Positions 21,110-33,401 of a stretch of 64,000 bases of DNA are shown piece after piece. Location: the NCBI RefSeq assembly GCF_010120715.1, contig NZ_CP047591.1, positions 434,001 through 498,000 on the forward strand, read 5' to 3'. Origin of the DNA: Aminipila terrae. GTDB lineage: Bacteria; Bacillota; Clostridia; Peptostreptococcales; Anaerovoracaceae. The position numbers were made by a program, and so were the translations under genes. Under the pieces are notes generated by a model that saw only the letters and a list, made by a program, of their open reading frames with translations, was not told the origin of the DNA and did no database searches. How positions within the stretch are numbered: the first letter of the stretch is position 1; every line of letters starts with the position of its first letter.

Positions 21110-21138
21110 ATTTTATCACATACTAAAATAAAAATCAA
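21110..21138 (-). promoter_or_regulatory. promoter of the ABC-F leader
   Basis: The minus strand has TTGATT, 17 bp, TAAAAT, placed about 35 bp upstream of the leader peptide start. Confidence 0.7.
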
Positions 21139-21167
21139 ACAATATCCAATAATAAACAGCCTAAATT

Positions 21168-22370
21168 TTATTTCATAGATTCTATGATGCTGTCCACAAG
21201 GGTATCTAAGTCAGGAAGTTTATCTTCAGACATTGCTGAATTTAAAGTGAGCCTGTCATTTAATACATTTATTTTCTTCATTTCATTCTCCAGAAATTCC
21301 TGCATTAAAGTTCCAGATTTGCATGCCCAGGACCCATTCTCAACTATAGCAAATGTGCGATTCTGAAGATTTAAAGCCTTCATATCCATAAGGTAGTTAT
21401 GCATTGGCGGATATATCCCTAAATTGTATGTCACTGAAGCCAAAACCACATGACTTAAGCGGAAAGTCTCTGAAATCAAATAAGAAACATGAGTTTTAGA
21501 AACATCATACATACAAACATTAGTTATACCCTTTTCCACCAATTTAGTTGCCAGTGCGTTTACAGCACTTTCCGTATTACCGTACATGGAAGCATATACT
21601 ACCATTACCCCTTTTTCTTCTGGCTCATATCTGCTCCACTTATCATATTTATCAATGAAATATCCTAAATCACTTCGCCAAACAGGTCCATGGAGTGGAC
21701 ATATGATTTTAATATCAATTCCCGCTGCTTTCTTTAATAAAGCTTGAACGTGAGGTCCATATTTTCCTACTATATTAGTGAAGTATCTTCTTGCATCATC
21801 AATCCAGTCACGATCAAAATCCACTTCATCATTAAATAGCTTTCCATCTAAAGATCCAAAGGATCCGAAGGCATCTGCTGCAAATAGAACTCCGTTTGTA
21901 GTATCAAAAGTGACCATAGCTTCCGGCCAGTGAACCATTGGTGCTGATACAAATGTCACTGTATGCTTTCCAAAATTTTTTGTATCTCCTTCTTTAACTT
22001 CTTCGATTTTTCCGTCAATGTGGAATCCAAACTGCCTCATAAGCATAAATGCCTTTTCATTACTTATAATTTTAACTTTTGGATAGCGAAGTAATATTTC
22101 TTCTATGGAAGCACCGTGATCAGGTTCCAAATGGTTAATTACTAAATAATCTAAGTCTCTTCCATTAAGAACATGTTCTATGTTTTCCAGGAACTGTCGG
22201 CAAACTGCCCAATCCACCGTGTCAAACAGAACAGTCTGTTTGTCAAGAAGTAAATAGGAATTATAAGACACCCCTCTAGGAATCGGGTGAATATTTTCAA
22301 ATAACTCAAGCCTGCGTTCATTTGCTCCAACCCAATAAAGATTATCTGTTACTTTTCTTACACAATACAT
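21168..22370 (-). CDS. FprA-type flavodiiron protein
   Basis: The 400-residue product has the metallo-lactamase-like diiron domain with H80-x-E82-x-D84-H85 (HLEPDH), H147 (VHWPE), D166 (AADAFGS) and a later CPLHGPVW His, then a flavodoxin domain from about residue 255 (VVYASMYGNTESAVNALA). This is the A-type flavoprotein of anaerobes, which reduces O2 to water and/or NO to N2O with electrons from rubredoxin. It follows the fusion gene by 45 bp, and the C-terminal rubredoxin domain of that fusion is the obvious electron donor. Confidence 0.95.
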   Translation of the reverse strand: MYCVRKVTDNLYWVGANERRLELFENIHPIPRGVSYNSYLLLDKQTVLFDTVDWAVCRQFLENIEHVLNGRDLDYLVINHLEPDHGASIEEILLRYPKVKIISNEKAFMLMRQFGFHIDGKIEEVKEGDTKNFGKHTVTFVSAPMVHWPEAMVTFDTTNGVLFAADAFGSFGSLDGKLFNDEVDFDRDWIDDARRYFTNIVGKYGPHVQALLKKAAGIDIKIICPLHGPVWRSDLGYFIDKYDKWSRYEPEEKGVMVVYASMYGNTESAVNALATKLVEKGITNVCMYDVSKTHVSYLISETFRLSHVVLASVTYNLGIYPPMHNYLMDMKALNLQNRTFAIVENGSWACKSGTLMQEFLENEMKKINVLNDRLTLNSAMSEDKLPDLDTLVDSIIESMK

Positions 22371-22415
22371 TTTTTATCCTCCTCATAAAAAGAATATTTC
22401 CAACCAAATGGTCTA

Positions 22416-24320
22416 TTAAACTTCTATAAAACTTTCTTTTTCCTCTCCACACTCAGGACATGTCCATCCTTCTGGAAGTGCATCAAAAGTGGTACCTGGG
22501 CGTACATCATTTTCCAAATCCCCAACAGCCGGGTCATATTCATATCCACAACCATTGCACACATAAGTTTTCCAGGAAGGAGTTGTCTTTTTAGGGATGG
22601 CTCTTTTCATTTTCTTCATAGGAGGTGCAGGTTTTTTAGGTTCACCGTTATCTAATGCATTGGTTAAAAGCGGCAGTATTTCCAACACGTCACCCACTAT
22701 TCCATAATCACAGTTTTTAAAGATAGGTGCATTCTGGTTATTGTTAATAGCAACAATAGTAGTTGCATCTTTAATTCCCTTTAAATGCTGTCCTGCACCA
22801 GAAATTCCACAGGCAATGTAAAGATTACCATTGAATTTTTGTCCGGACATACCTACATAACGATTTAAAGGGACATATTTCAGAGTTTCGGCTACAGGAC
22901 GTGAAGATCCTACAGCTGCTCCTGCCTGTAGTGCCAGTGCCTTAATAAGTTCCATATTTTCCTTATCTCCTATACCTTTTCCCGCACTGACTACTCTTTC
23001 GGCTTTTGTTATTGGAGTATCTATATCAATACCTACAGTAAAATCATATCCATCAGCCTTCAACGCTTCTACTAATGCTGTAACTTTCTCCTCTGCTGTT
23101 CCTTCTTTTAAAATGACTTTTTTACGAATACCAGTAAGAGGTCCTCTTTTTGCTCCTGCAGGCACATCTTCTTTTGGCATTTTTCCTATAATATGTGAAG
23201 CAATAACTAGTCGTTGAATTTCATTAGTGCCTTCATAAATCGTACAAATCTTTGCATCACGATATGCCCGTTCCACTTCCATCCCCTTCAGATATCCATT
23301 ACCACCAAATATCTGCAGTGCATCATTTACAATTTCAAGACATCTGTCCGAAGTATACTGTTTTGCCATGGCTGATTCCATTCCATATGGTTCATGGTTT
23401 TCCTTAAGCTCTGCTGCACTATAGATTAAAAATCTTGAAGTACGAAGTTTCGTTGCCATATCTGCTAATTTAAAAGATATTGTCTGCTGCTGGCATATTG
23501 GCTTTCCAAATTGAACACGTTCTTTAGAATATTCCAAAGCACTTTCAAATGCTCCCTGGGCAATTCCTAAAGCCTGGGAAGCAATTCCGATACGTCCGCC
23601 ATCAAGAGTGGACATAGCAATTTTGAATCCCTGTCCTTCTTCCCCAAGAAGATTTTCTTTCGGAATTTTAACATCATTAAATATTAATTCCGCTGTAGAA
23701 GATGAACGTATACCCATCTTGTCGTAGTGATCACCAAAGGTAAAGCCTTCCCAACCTTTCTCCACGATAAAAGCACTTATTCCTCTAGTGCCTATATCAG
23801 GAGTTGTTACTGCGAAAACCACATAAGTATCGGCTTTATCTGCATTGGTAATAAAAATTTTTCCACCGTTTAGTATGTAATAATCTCCATCCAGAACAGC
23901 AGTTGTTTCTGTTCCCCCTGCATCACTTCCTGCATTTGGCTCCGTAAGTCCAAATGCTCCTAATTTTTCTCCACTAGCCAGTGGAATTAGGTATTTCTTT
24001 TTCTGTTCTTCAGTACCATATGCAAAAATAGGCCATGAGCCCAAAGAAACATGAGCTGAAAGGATTACGCCAGTTCCGCCATCAACCCGTGAAAGTTCTT
24101 CTACTGCTATAGCATAGCTAAGTACATCCAGCCCCATGCCACCGTATTCTTTTGGATATGGAATACCAAGGATACCCATTTTACCAAGCTGTTTAACAAT
24201 CTCCGTTGGAAACTGATTTTCCTTATCCAGTAGAAAAGTCTGTGGTTTCAGTTCAGTTTCAGCAAATTCCCTGATTTTTGCACGTAAGGCTTCGTGTTCT
24301 TCTGTAGTTTTAAACAACAT
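22416..24320 (-). CDS. acyl-CoA dehydrogenase / ETF-alpha FAD domain / rubredoxin fusion protein
   Basis: The 634-residue product joins three modules. Residues 1-380 are a short-chain acyl-CoA dehydrogenase with FGLTEPNAGSDAGG, the FAD-binding IFGGNGY and the catalytic Glu of IYEGTNE (about E363). Residues 393-560 match the FAD-binding C-terminal domain of electron-transfer flavoprotein alpha (ERVVSAGKGIGD, GSSRPVAE, YIACGISGAGQH, VAINNN). Residues 585-634 are a rubredoxin with CNGCGYEYDP and CPECG. No ETF-beta or ETF-alpha N-terminal domain is present. Electrons from acyl-CoA oxidation could pass inside one chain to rubredoxin and on to FprA, encoded next. The substrate is not deducible. An Rrf2-type operator lies 77-95 bp upstream. 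Confidence 0.92.
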   Translation of the reverse strand: MLFKTTEEHEALRAKIREFAETELKPQTFLLDKENQFPTEIVKQLGKMGILGIPYPKEYGGMGLDVLSYAIAVEELSRVDGGTGVILSAHVSLGSWPIFAYGTEEQKKKYLIPLASGEKLGAFGLTEPNAGSDAGGTETTAVLDGDYYILNGGKIFITNADKADTYVVFAVTTPDIGTRGISAFIVEKGWEGFTFGDHYDKMGIRSSSTAELIFNDVKIPKENLLGEEGQGFKIAMSTLDGGRIGIASQALGIAQGAFESALEYSKERVQFGKPICQQQTISFKLADMATKLRTSRFLIYSAAELKENHEPYGMESAMAKQYTSDRCLEIVNDALQIFGGNGYLKGMEVERAYRDAKICTIYEGTNEIQRLVIASHIIGKMPKEDVPAGAKRGPLTGIRKKVILKEGTAEEKVTALVEALKADGYDFTVGIDIDTPITKAERVVSAGKGIGDKENMELIKALALQAGAAVGSSRPVAETLKYVPLNRYVGMSGQKFNGNLYIACGISGAGQHLKGIKDATTIVAINNNQNAPIFKNCDYGIVGDVLEILPLLTNALDNGEPKKPAPPMKKMKRAIPKKTTPSWKTYVCNGCGYEYDPAVGDLENDVRPGTTFDALPEGWTCPECGEEKESFIEV

Positions 24321-24396
24321 ATTCTATCCTCCCATTATATTAATTTATAATTTATAAACACTCTATCAACTAATCCAATTTTTAGCATTTTGTATA

Positions 24397-24415
24397 CTTG
24401 ACAATTTTAGTCCAG
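24397..24415. promoter_or_regulatory. putative Rrf2 operator upstream of the fusion gene
   Basis: CTTGACAATTTTAGTCCAG is a near-palindrome (CTTGAC, 7 bp, GTCCAG). Its complement differs from the site upstream of the Rrf2 gene only in the central AT bases. Confidence 0.6.
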
Positions 24416-24455
24416 TTTGTTGGTAAAAAATTAATTCTATCCATATAAGATAAAA

Positions 24456-24868
24456 CTAATTACTATCTTCAAACAATATTTTATAGATGCTGTAAGATTT
24501 CAGTTGTTGATTCAATGCTTCCTGTATTTTTCCTAAATTACCGTGAACCTTACATCGTTTGCCATATTTCTGTCTCCATGCGCAGTTAAAATTGACATCC
24601 ATACAACTGCTTATATCTTTCTTTGTTTCTATAATCTCCATAAGGTCATATAAACTTATTTTTTTAAGTCTGCAGTAAGCTTGCAACCACCTTCTGCCCC
24701 CCTTGCTATATAAACAATTCCTGACTTATTTAACTTTTTTAAAATTTTATATACAAAATTCTGTGGGAGAATCTCCCTTTGGCATATATCTGCAGATGTC
24801 AGCTGTTGTCCATCTGCCAGTGCCCTCAGTATTCGTAAAGCATAATCCGTTTCTCTTGTAATCAGCAG
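24456..24868 (-). pseudogene. Rrf2-family Fe-S regulator, frameshifted
   Basis: The first frame reads LLITRETDYALRILRALADG, later NFVYKILKKLNKSGIVYIARGAEGGCKLTADLKK and then stops at TAA in an A7 run (24659-24665). The next frame continues ISLYDLMEIIETKKD and has three Cys (SSCMDVNFNC and KRCKVHG), the cluster ligands of Rrf2/IscR-type sensors. One A lost from an A8 run explains the break. The only codon at proper distance from AGGAGG is CTG (24868), with an in-frame stop just upstream, so the start codon is also unusual. Intact, it would be a 136-residue winged-helix repressor sensing redox, Fe-S status or NO. It lies directly upstream of the fusion gene and fprA. Confidence 0.82.
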
Positions 24869-24906
24869 ATTCGTTTCCTCCTGTTAATAATAATCTTCTA
24901 TATACA

Positions 24907-24935
24907 CTATATTATTCTGGACTAATTTTGTCAAG
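24907..24935 (-). promoter_or_regulatory. Rrf2 gene promoter overlapped by a putative operator
   Basis: The minus strand has TTGACA, 17 bp, TATAGT. The operator-like site CTGGACTAATTTTGTCAAG (plus strand, 24917-24935) covers the -35 box and half the spacer, the classic arrangement for self-repression. Confidence 0.7.
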
Positions 24936-25050
24936 TTTAATTTTATTAATATTGTTTAGACTATAAGCTCTATATTCCTAAAATCATTGAAATTTAAAGT
25001 TTTTACTTTACGCTCCTGCCCTTTCGGGTTCAAGTCCCATTTTAATACAT

Positions 25051-25083
25051 AAAAAAAAATGTACATCTTTCAATGTACATTTT
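25051..25083 (-). terminator. terminator of rrn operon B
   Basis: It has the same hairpin as in operon A (AATGTACATTG...ATGTACATT plus T run), with one more T. The flank 25007-25050 also matches the flank of operon A. Confidence 0.85.
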
Positions 25084-25086
25084 CTG

Positions 25087-25169
25087 TGGTGCGCGATGAG
25101 GGACTTGAACCCCCACGGTCGCCCGCTAGATCCTAAGTCTAGTGCGTCTGCCAATTCCGCCAATCGCGC
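25087..25169 (-). tRNA. tRNA-Leu (anticodon TAG), rrn operon B
   Basis: The sequence appears identical to the tRNA-Leu of operon A, with encoded CCA. Confidence 0.95.
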
Positions 25170-25175
25170 ATATTT

Positions 25176-25250
25176 TGGTGACTCCACCGGGAATCGAACC
25201 CGGGTTACCGCCGTGAAAGGGCGGTGTCTTGACCGCTTGACCATGGAGCC
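25176..25250 (-). tRNA. tRNA-Glu (anticodon TTC), rrn operon B
   Basis: The sequence appears identical to the tRNA-Glu(TTC) of operon A. Confidence 0.95.
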
Positions 25251-25256
25251 ATTTAA

Positions 25257-25374
25257 AACCGGCGACGTCCTACTTTCCCAGGCAGCTGCCCGCCAAGTAT
25301 CATCGGCGCTAAGGAGCTTAACTACTGTGTTCGAGATGGGAACAGGTGGAGCCTCCTCGCTATTGTCACCGGAT
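25257..25374 (-). rRNA. rrf: 5S rRNA, rrn operon B
   Basis: The sequence appears identical to the 5S of operon A. Ends are approximate. Confidence 0.93.
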
Positions 25375-25460
25375 TTTGTCTATTCTTTTTTTGAGAGTGT
25401 ACTCTCAAAACTGGATAACATACTTTTCTATCAGTTTTATTCCTTCTTGAAACCATTTTG

Positions 25461-28349
<2,889 letters not shown>

Positions 28350-28634
28350 ATAAGCGTTTTGCTTATCTAGCGTTAGATAAGACTTATATTTTTTAGACTT
28401 ACTTGTTAATTAACTCGTAATTCTCTGGTTTCTCGGTTGAAATCGTAGTTATTTTACACCCGACATCATTCTTTTAGACATCTCTGTCCGAAAAGACTTT
28501 TGTCTTAGTTCTATAACTGTTTGTTATCTTTCGATAACCTCGATTTCGTTGTCATATTTGTGTTTTTTAACACTTTCTGATATTTTGCATATTATCCAGT
28601 TTTCAAAGTACATTTAGAACCCTTTTAAAAGTTC

Positions 28635-28710
28635 TGGTGGAGAATAAGGGGATCGAACCCTTGACCCCCTGCGTGCAAGGCAGGTGCTCTCCCAGCTGAG
28701 CTAATTCCCC
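28635..28710 (-). tRNA. tRNA-Ala (anticodon TGC), spacer of rrn operon B
   Basis: Acceptor GGGGAAT pairs with ATTCTCC (G-T allowed), the anticodon loop is CTTGCAC, the T arm is AGGGTTCGATCCCCT, and CCA is encoded. It replaces the tRNA-Ile found at this place in operon A, while the flanking spacer is almost unchanged. Confidence 0.96.
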
Positions 28711-28741
28711 ATATAAACTCATAGTGCAAAAGTGTTAGTCT

Positions 28742-30264
<1,523 letters not shown>

Positions 30265-30588
30265 AATGGTATTTAAATCAGATTTCTCTGAATCAAATCA
30301 AGTTTGAGCTTCTGCTCGGCTGAAACGCTTCGCGTTTCGCTTCTCTATTCTTTATGCAAAACATAAATCCTAGAATTATTGTTGTTTTTTTAAGAAATTG
30401 TACGTTGACTTCCAAAACAAGTTTGGTTATCTTACCAATCGTTATGATTGTTTGTACTTAGTATCGAGAACAACTTAATGTTCTCTTGACTAATTCTTTT
30501 ACACTATGAAGTTTTCAAGGTTCTTACGCACCAGCCTCATTTATCAAGGAAATGAGATGTGCGTCGTTCCGTTATAAGGAACTTTTTT

Positions 30589-30717
30589 ATCTTATCACTG
30601 TTCCGCAAACTTGTCAACATCTTTTTTCATTTTTCTACAATGTTTTAGCTGATAGTTTACTTAGATTGCCTCACGGGACAGCTTATTTAGAATACCAAAA
30701 TATCACTTAACTGTCAA
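30589..30717 (-). promoter_or_regulatory. tandem rrn promoters P1 and P2, operon B, with 16S leader
   Basis: On the minus strand P1 is TTGACA (30712-30717), 17 bp, TATTCT (30689-30694); P2 is TTGACA (30612-30617), 17 bp, TAAGAT (30589-30594). The leader matches operon A up to about 30527 and then diverges, while the promoter boxes are conserved. In 30718-30862 I see no gene or structured element. Confidence 0.8.
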
Positions 30718-30862
30718 CAACTTTTTTATGTCTTTTTCAAACTAATTTTTATAGCTAAATCTATTAAATCTTCCATGCCTATTTTAAGTATAAGGTCTAT
30801 GAAATTTGTACAAAATAAGATGACTGTAAAAATTTGTTTTAGAATATCAGGAGGTACTATAA

Positions 30863-31567
30863 TTGACTATTATCTTAATACGAACCATCGTTTTATATTT
30901 AATGGTTTTATTCGCTATTCGTATTATGGGAAAATCCGAGTTATCTAAGCTTTCCCCATTTCAACTGGTGGTGCTTTTTATGATTGCCGAATTGGCTTCA
31001 TTACCTATTGAAGATACAAACCTATCTTTAATAAACGGTACTACTGCAATTTTCACTTTGCTGTTTCTTCAGGTTACAATCTCCTATTTATCACTAAAGT
31101 GCGAATGGTTCAAAAACTTTATAAGCGGTAAGCCAAGCGTTTTAATCGAAAACGGAGTAATTAATGAACTGGAATTAAAAAGACTTCGTATCAATATTAA
31201 CGATTTAACAGAACAGCTCAGATTAAAAAACTCTCCATCTCTGTCCGATGTAGCTTATGCTGTAATCGAATCTAACGGGGATCTATCTGTTATACCTAAG
31301 CCTGACAAAAAACCTCTTACCCCTAGTGACATGGGTATAACAAAACCGAAAGAAATCATGCCCTTAATTTTAGTATGCGATGGGGTTCTATATAAAAATA
31401 ACCTTCACAAAATCGGCTGGGATGAAGAGTATTTAAAATCCCTTTTACTTCCAATGAAGATTTTCTCCTATAAAGAAATTCTCATGGCGTTTTGCGATGA
31501 ACAGAAACAATTGCATGTATACCAGCCTTCAGGAGATGGAAAGGTTTCTGTGGAGGTGATTGTATGA
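30863..31567 (+). CDS. DUF421 (YetF-like) membrane protein
   Basis: The 234-residue product has three N-terminal membrane helices (MTIILIRTIVLYLMVLFAIR onward) with the conserved RIMGKSELSKLSPFQLVV and a cytoplasmic domain with SGKPSVLIENGVI, LRLKNSPSLSDVAYAVIESNG and LSVIPK, which define the DUF421/YetF family. I use the TTG at 30863 because it lies correctly behind AGGAGG. Function is not established; the family is often tied to spore or envelope biology. It overlaps the DUF4363 gene by 4 bp. Confidence 0.88.
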   Translation: MTIILIRTIVLYLMVLFAIRIMGKSELSKLSPFQLVVLFMIAELASLPIEDTNLSLINGTTAIFTLLFLQVTISYLSLKCEWFKNFISGKPSVLIENGVINELELKRLRININDLTEQLRLKNSPSLSDVAYAVIESNGDLSVIPKPDKKPLTPSDMGITKPKEIMPLILVCDGVLYKNNLHKIGWDEEYLKSLLLPMKIFSYKEILMAFCDEQKQLHVYQPSGDGKVSVEVIV

Positions 31568-31947
31568 GATCCTTTTTAATTTCCCTTGTCTGCCTCTTTC
31601 TCTTAATTGGCACTTGGTCGGCCTATACAAATTACTCTGATGAGAAGATTCATGAATTTATAAACGCCATAGATGAAAAAATTTTAGTGGAAGTGGAAGA
31701 TGGAAACTGGAAGCAGGCAACAGATAATTTTGAAGAACTTAAAGATAGTTGGCATGATTACAAAAAAACTGCCTGCTTCTTTTTTAGTACGGATAAAATC
31801 AATGAAGCTGACTATTCAATTGCCAGAACAGAATATTACATCAAATCTAAAGATGACTCTAACTCCTCTGGGGAATTATCCTGCTTAAAGGAGCAGCTAA
31901 AATTTCTCCATGAAAACGAAAGCCTTTCTTTGTCAAATCTTCTATAA
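31564..31947 (+). CDS. DUF4363 family protein
   Basis: The 127-residue product has one N-terminal hydrophobic helix (FLISLVCLFLLIGTW) and an alpha-helical extracytoplasmic part with a WKQATDNFEELKDSWHDYKK segment. This small family regularly accompanies DUF421 genes, and here the two overlap by 4 bp, so they probably act together. The function is unknown. Confidence 0.8.
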   Translation: MRSFLISLVCLFLLIGTWSAYTNYSDEKIHEFINAIDEKILVEVEDGNWKQATDNFEELKDSWHDYKKTACFFFSTDKINEADYSIARTEYYIKSKDDSNSSGELSCLKEQLKFLHENESLSLSNLL

Positions 31948-32012
31948 AAAATATTTTTTGTTCATTGAATATGGATTGCATCTGTGTAGGAACTATGTTA
32001 TATTGTCTTGAA

Positions 32013-32115
32013 AAGTAGAGTAAATATTGTGCGTTAAGTGTCATAAGATGGGATGTTGCTTATGAACGAAAAACAACTAGCTAGTTGATTTGCGGTACAA
32101 TATTGCGTCCGCTAC
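32013..32115 (+). promoter_or_regulatory. tetrahydrofolate (THF) riboswitch
   Basis: The sequence contains GTAGAGTAAATATTG, GCGTTAAGTGTCAT, GATGGGATGTTGC, and TGCGGTACAATATTGCGTCC followed by GCTAC, in the order and spacing of the THF riboswitch consensus. The closing stem is GTAG/CTAC. It lies upstream of a FolT-like transporter gene. Confidence 0.93.
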
Positions 32116-32180
32116 TACATAAAGAGACTTTTGCTCTTTTCTCTTTAATGTAGTTAACTACTTAAATTAATAGAGAAAGG
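32113..32180 (+). promoter_or_regulatory. probable translational expression platform of the THF riboswitch
   Basis: ACTACAT...ATGTAGT forms a hairpin enclosing TTTTCTCTTT. The segment TTTCTCT can pair with AGAGAAA of the ribosome binding region AGAGAAAGGAG (32171-32181). No T run follows, so masking of the ribosome binding site seems more likely than termination. Confidence 0.5.
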
Positions 32181-32189
32181 AGTTTTTTT

Positions 32190-32690
32190 ATGGAAAACGG
32201 CTCAAAACTCAGACGACTGATTATTATTGGTCTGTTTATTGCGCTAGAAGTTATTTTAACTCGGTTCTGCAGTATAAACACCCCTATATTGAGAATAGGG
32301 TTTGGATTTCTGCCAGTTGCAATGCTTGGGATAATGTTCGGACCTCTCTGGGCTGGAATTGCCTATGCGCTGGGAGATTTTATAGGAATGATGATTTTCC
32401 CCACTGGTGCATATTTCCCAGGTTTTACTCTGACAGCCTTTTTAACAGGTGCAACCTTCGGCATCTTCCTGCATAAAAAAAGCATTACTTATAAACGTGC
32501 CTTTTTTACTGCATTACTGGTATGCTGCCTATGGAACCTGTGTCTGGATTCTTACTGGCTGTACATAATGACAGGGAAGGGTATCATGGTATTATTACCT
32601 GCGAGACTTGTAAAAGTTGCCTGCGCCATACCTATACAGACACTTTTAATTCCACTGGCATGGAACAAATGTCTGAAAAGAATAGTTTAA
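32190..32690 (+). CDS. folT: ECF transporter S component, folate-specific (FolT)
   Basis: The 166-residue product has about six membrane helices and the ECF S-component features: an N-terminal LIIIGLFIALEVILTRF segment and GFGFLPVAMLGIMFGPLWAGIAYALGDFIGMM. S components bind the vitamin and work with the shared EcfT-EcfA-EcfA' module, which is not in this window. Folate specificity is supported by the THF riboswitch in front and the FolT-like sequence. A terminator follows. Confidence 0.9.
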   Translation: MENGSKLRRLIIIGLFIALEVILTRFCSINTPILRIGFGFLPVAMLGIMFGPLWAGIAYALGDFIGMMIFPTGAYFPGFTLTAFLTGATFGIFLHKKSITYKRAFFTALLVCCLWNLCLDSYWLYIMTGKGIMVLLPARLVKVACAIPIQTLLIPLAWNKCLKRIV

Positions 32691-32696
32691 CGTAAA

Positions 32697-32731
32697 AAGC
32701 TTGTATTCACAGAATACAAGCTTTTATTTTA
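32697..32731. terminator. terminator between folT and rqcP
   Basis: AAAGCTTGTATTC pairs with GAATACAAGCTTT, followed by TATTTTATT on the plus strand. With A bases on the left it may also serve the minus-strand genes. Confidence 0.85.
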
Positions 32732-32750
32732 TTATAGGTAAATATCTTAG

Positions 32751-32993
32751 CTACTGAATTATCTCATACATAGTCGCCGCGTCTTCTTTTTTACAGGATT
32801 CTGATAATACCAGTACCCTGGCTTTTATAGAGCTGTTGCCAAACTGGATATGTATGATATCCCCAGGTTTCACTTCACTTCCTGCTTTAGCTATTTTATC
32901 ATTAATAGTAATGCGTTCCTGATCACATGCTTCCTTGGCAATAGTTCTTCTTTTTATCAATCTGGAATTCTTTAAAAATTTGTCAATTCTCAT
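32751..32993 (-). CDS. rqcP: S4-domain RNA-binding protein RqcP (YabO)
   Basis: The 80-residue product is a single S4 domain (MRIDKFLKNSRLIKRRTIAK, then INDKIAKAGSEVKPGDII). In Firmicutes RqcP stabilises the P-site tRNA during alanine tailing of stalled nascent chains on the 50S subunit. The B. subtilis gene yabO follows the same neighbours as here (yabM, mazG). Confidence 0.88.
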   Translation of the reverse strand: MRIDKFLKNSRLIKRRTIAKEACDQERITINDKIAKAGSEVKPGDIIHIQFGNSSIKARVLVLSESCKKEDAATMYEIIQ

Positions 32994-33020
32994 ATGCCCT
33001 TTTCCCCTCTTTGGAATATT

Positions 33021-33050
33021 AAAAAAAGGTAACCATAAAGGCTACCTTTT
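33021..33050 (-). terminator. terminator downstream of hup
   Basis: On the minus strand AAGGTAGCC and GGTTACCTT form a hairpin (one mismatch) followed by seven T. It reduces read-through from hup into rqcP. Confidence 0.75.
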
Positions 33051-33066
33051 ATTTGTATATTTAAGC

Positions 33067-33345
33067 TTATTTGTTTACAGCGTCCTTAAGTGCCTTACCA
33101 GCTTTAAATACAGGAGCCTTTGCTGCAGCGATTTCGATAGTTTCTCCAGGCTTTCTAGGGTTTCTTCCCTGTCTTGCCTTTCTCTGACGAGTTTCAAAAG
33201 TACCAAATCCAATTAACTGTACCTTTTCGTCTTTTACTAGTGCTTCTTCAACACTTGCAACAAACGCATTTACTGCTGTTTCTGCATCTTTCTTTGTAAA
33301 ACCTGTTTTCTCTGCTACGCTAGCAACTAACTCAGCTTTGTTCAT
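33067..33345 (-). CDS. hup: HU family DNA-binding protein
   Basis: The 92-residue product is a typical HU: MNKAELVASVAEKTGFTKKDAE at the start, GFGTFETRQRKARQGRNPRKPGE in the DNA-binding arm and a Lys-rich end. It compacts DNA as a dimer. It has its own strong ribosome binding site (AAGGAGGTTTT) and a terminator. Confidence 0.96.
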   Translation of the reverse strand: MNKAELVASVAEKTGFTKKDAETAVNAFVASVEEALVKDEKVQLIGFGTFETRQRKARQGRNPRKPGETIEIAAAKAPVFKAGKALKDAVNK

Positions 33346-33401
33346 GAATAAAAACCTCCTTAAATATAAACGTGACTAAAGTAACTCGAAATTATTCAGC
33401 A

